Source: Nitzschia sp. DOCU1 (lineage: Eukaryota > Bacillariophyta > Bacillariophyceae > Bacillariales > Bacillariaceae). Taken from it: a stretch of DNA of 64,000 nucleotides. A program made the translations under genes and the position numbers. Positions 63,505-64,000 of the stretch are shown piece after piece. Every line of letters starts with the position of its first letter. The stretch's first letter is position 1. The notes beneath the pieces are model-generated. The model was not told the DNA's origin, did no database searches, and saw only the letters and a list, made by a program, of their open reading frames with translations. The stretch lies in contig OX595992.1 in the NCBI GenBank assembly GCA_951394045.1, positions 2,604,001 through 2,668,000 on the forward strand. Direction: 5' to 3'.

Positions 63505-64000
63505 AGCGTTGCTCGCTTTGGGGATTCTTAGTACAACGTTTATTATGTTAACAACTAGTTTACCGGATGCTTCTTTGTTGTATCTTTCATGGTCATCGTC
63601 TACTAGCTTTGCTCCCAGCATGGTGCCCGCATCAATCCCGCAACGGAAGGCAGTAGCAGTAGTCAGTCCGTATTGTTGGCCACAACTGAAGGCACAACAC
63701 CGATATTCGACTCACTCACAAATTGAGCAATGCGTCGCTGACGAGACCACATGCAATTCGCTTCCTTGGTGCTACGCTGGAAAGTTCCGTTTCCATCGAA
63801 TCCAGTGACTCAGATGTCTCTTGCGCCCTATCATGTGCCCGATGATAATGAAGCCTTCCACATACCATAGTATCAACAACCTTCTACTTCTTCTTTCGCC
63901 AACGAAAAACGCGCACTTTTGCGAATACGTTACGTTCACTACCGGTAGCAAATCCAGGAAGGAGAACATGATACGTCAGTTGCACGTAGACTTATTGTAC
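63505..64000. other. Window end, no complete gene
   Basis: The plus frame at 63509-63808 has a hydrophobic start (LSTTFIMLTTSLPDASLLYL) but begins at TTG and shows no motif. An ACCGGT palindrome lies at 63941. Confidence 0.3.

Overview
The window reads as nuclear DNA of a diatom, most likely a pennate one. The genes are well spaced on both strands and carry short GT-AG introns (about 75-200 bp). The protein set is typical of diatoms: an NNP-type nitrate transporter, two DUF6824 proteins, several genes I can only call diatom-style hypotheticals, and secreted proteins built from 'xxPS' tetrapeptides. No rRNA, tRNA, CRISPR array or bacterial-style operon was found. Exon boundaries are my own reading of GT/AG sites, checked for frame.

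Layout. 1-2090 is non-coding with a cluster of perfect palindromes. 2091-6230 (minus) holds the nitrate transporter and a bestrophin-like membrane protein. 6892-9263 (minus) holds two tandem paralogues of a small Ser-rich acidic protein. 10368-12131 (minus) is a large Ser-rich protein. 13790-17460 (plus) is a two-exon gene combining PDZ-like, SYLF, PH-like and VASt-like segments. 18579-22775 (plus) holds a TPR-like protein, a GNAT acetyltransferase and a small hypothetical. 22876-26498 (minus) is a three-exon C2/transmembrane (MCTP-like) protein. 27613-28544 (minus) is a relic gene with five stops in one frame. 29106-30119 (plus) is a hypothetical. 30663-32824 and 35047-36308 (minus) are the two DUF6824 genes, which share their intron design. 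37171-39235 (minus) is a five-helix membrane protein and 39787-40503 (plus) a small polytopic one.

The accessory part is 40.8-59.5 kb. It is a cluster of secreted, Ser/Pro/Lys-rich repeat proteins plus Cys-rich relics. Two full paralogues (44806-48042 and 53394-56908) sit in a tandem segmental duplication of about 5 kb. A 5'-truncated third copy lies between them (49816-50556), and a frame-broken Cys-rich relative precedes them (40840-41653). Three of these loci end in a comparable tail: an RXL tripeptide, a mostly acidic stretch and a final Trp. RXL is a known processing site in diatom biosilica proteins, so I infer a cell-wall, biosilica or adhesion family. The first paralogue is bracketed by two nearly identical copies of an 830-bp element in opposite orientation (41893-42729 and 48507-49330), each with short terminal inverted repeats. 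A second interval (57361-59484), bounded by about 40-bp inverted repeats, encloses a frame-broken gene. The window closes with a macro-domain protein (59681-60598), repeat-rich non-coding DNA and one hypothetical gene (62956-63504).
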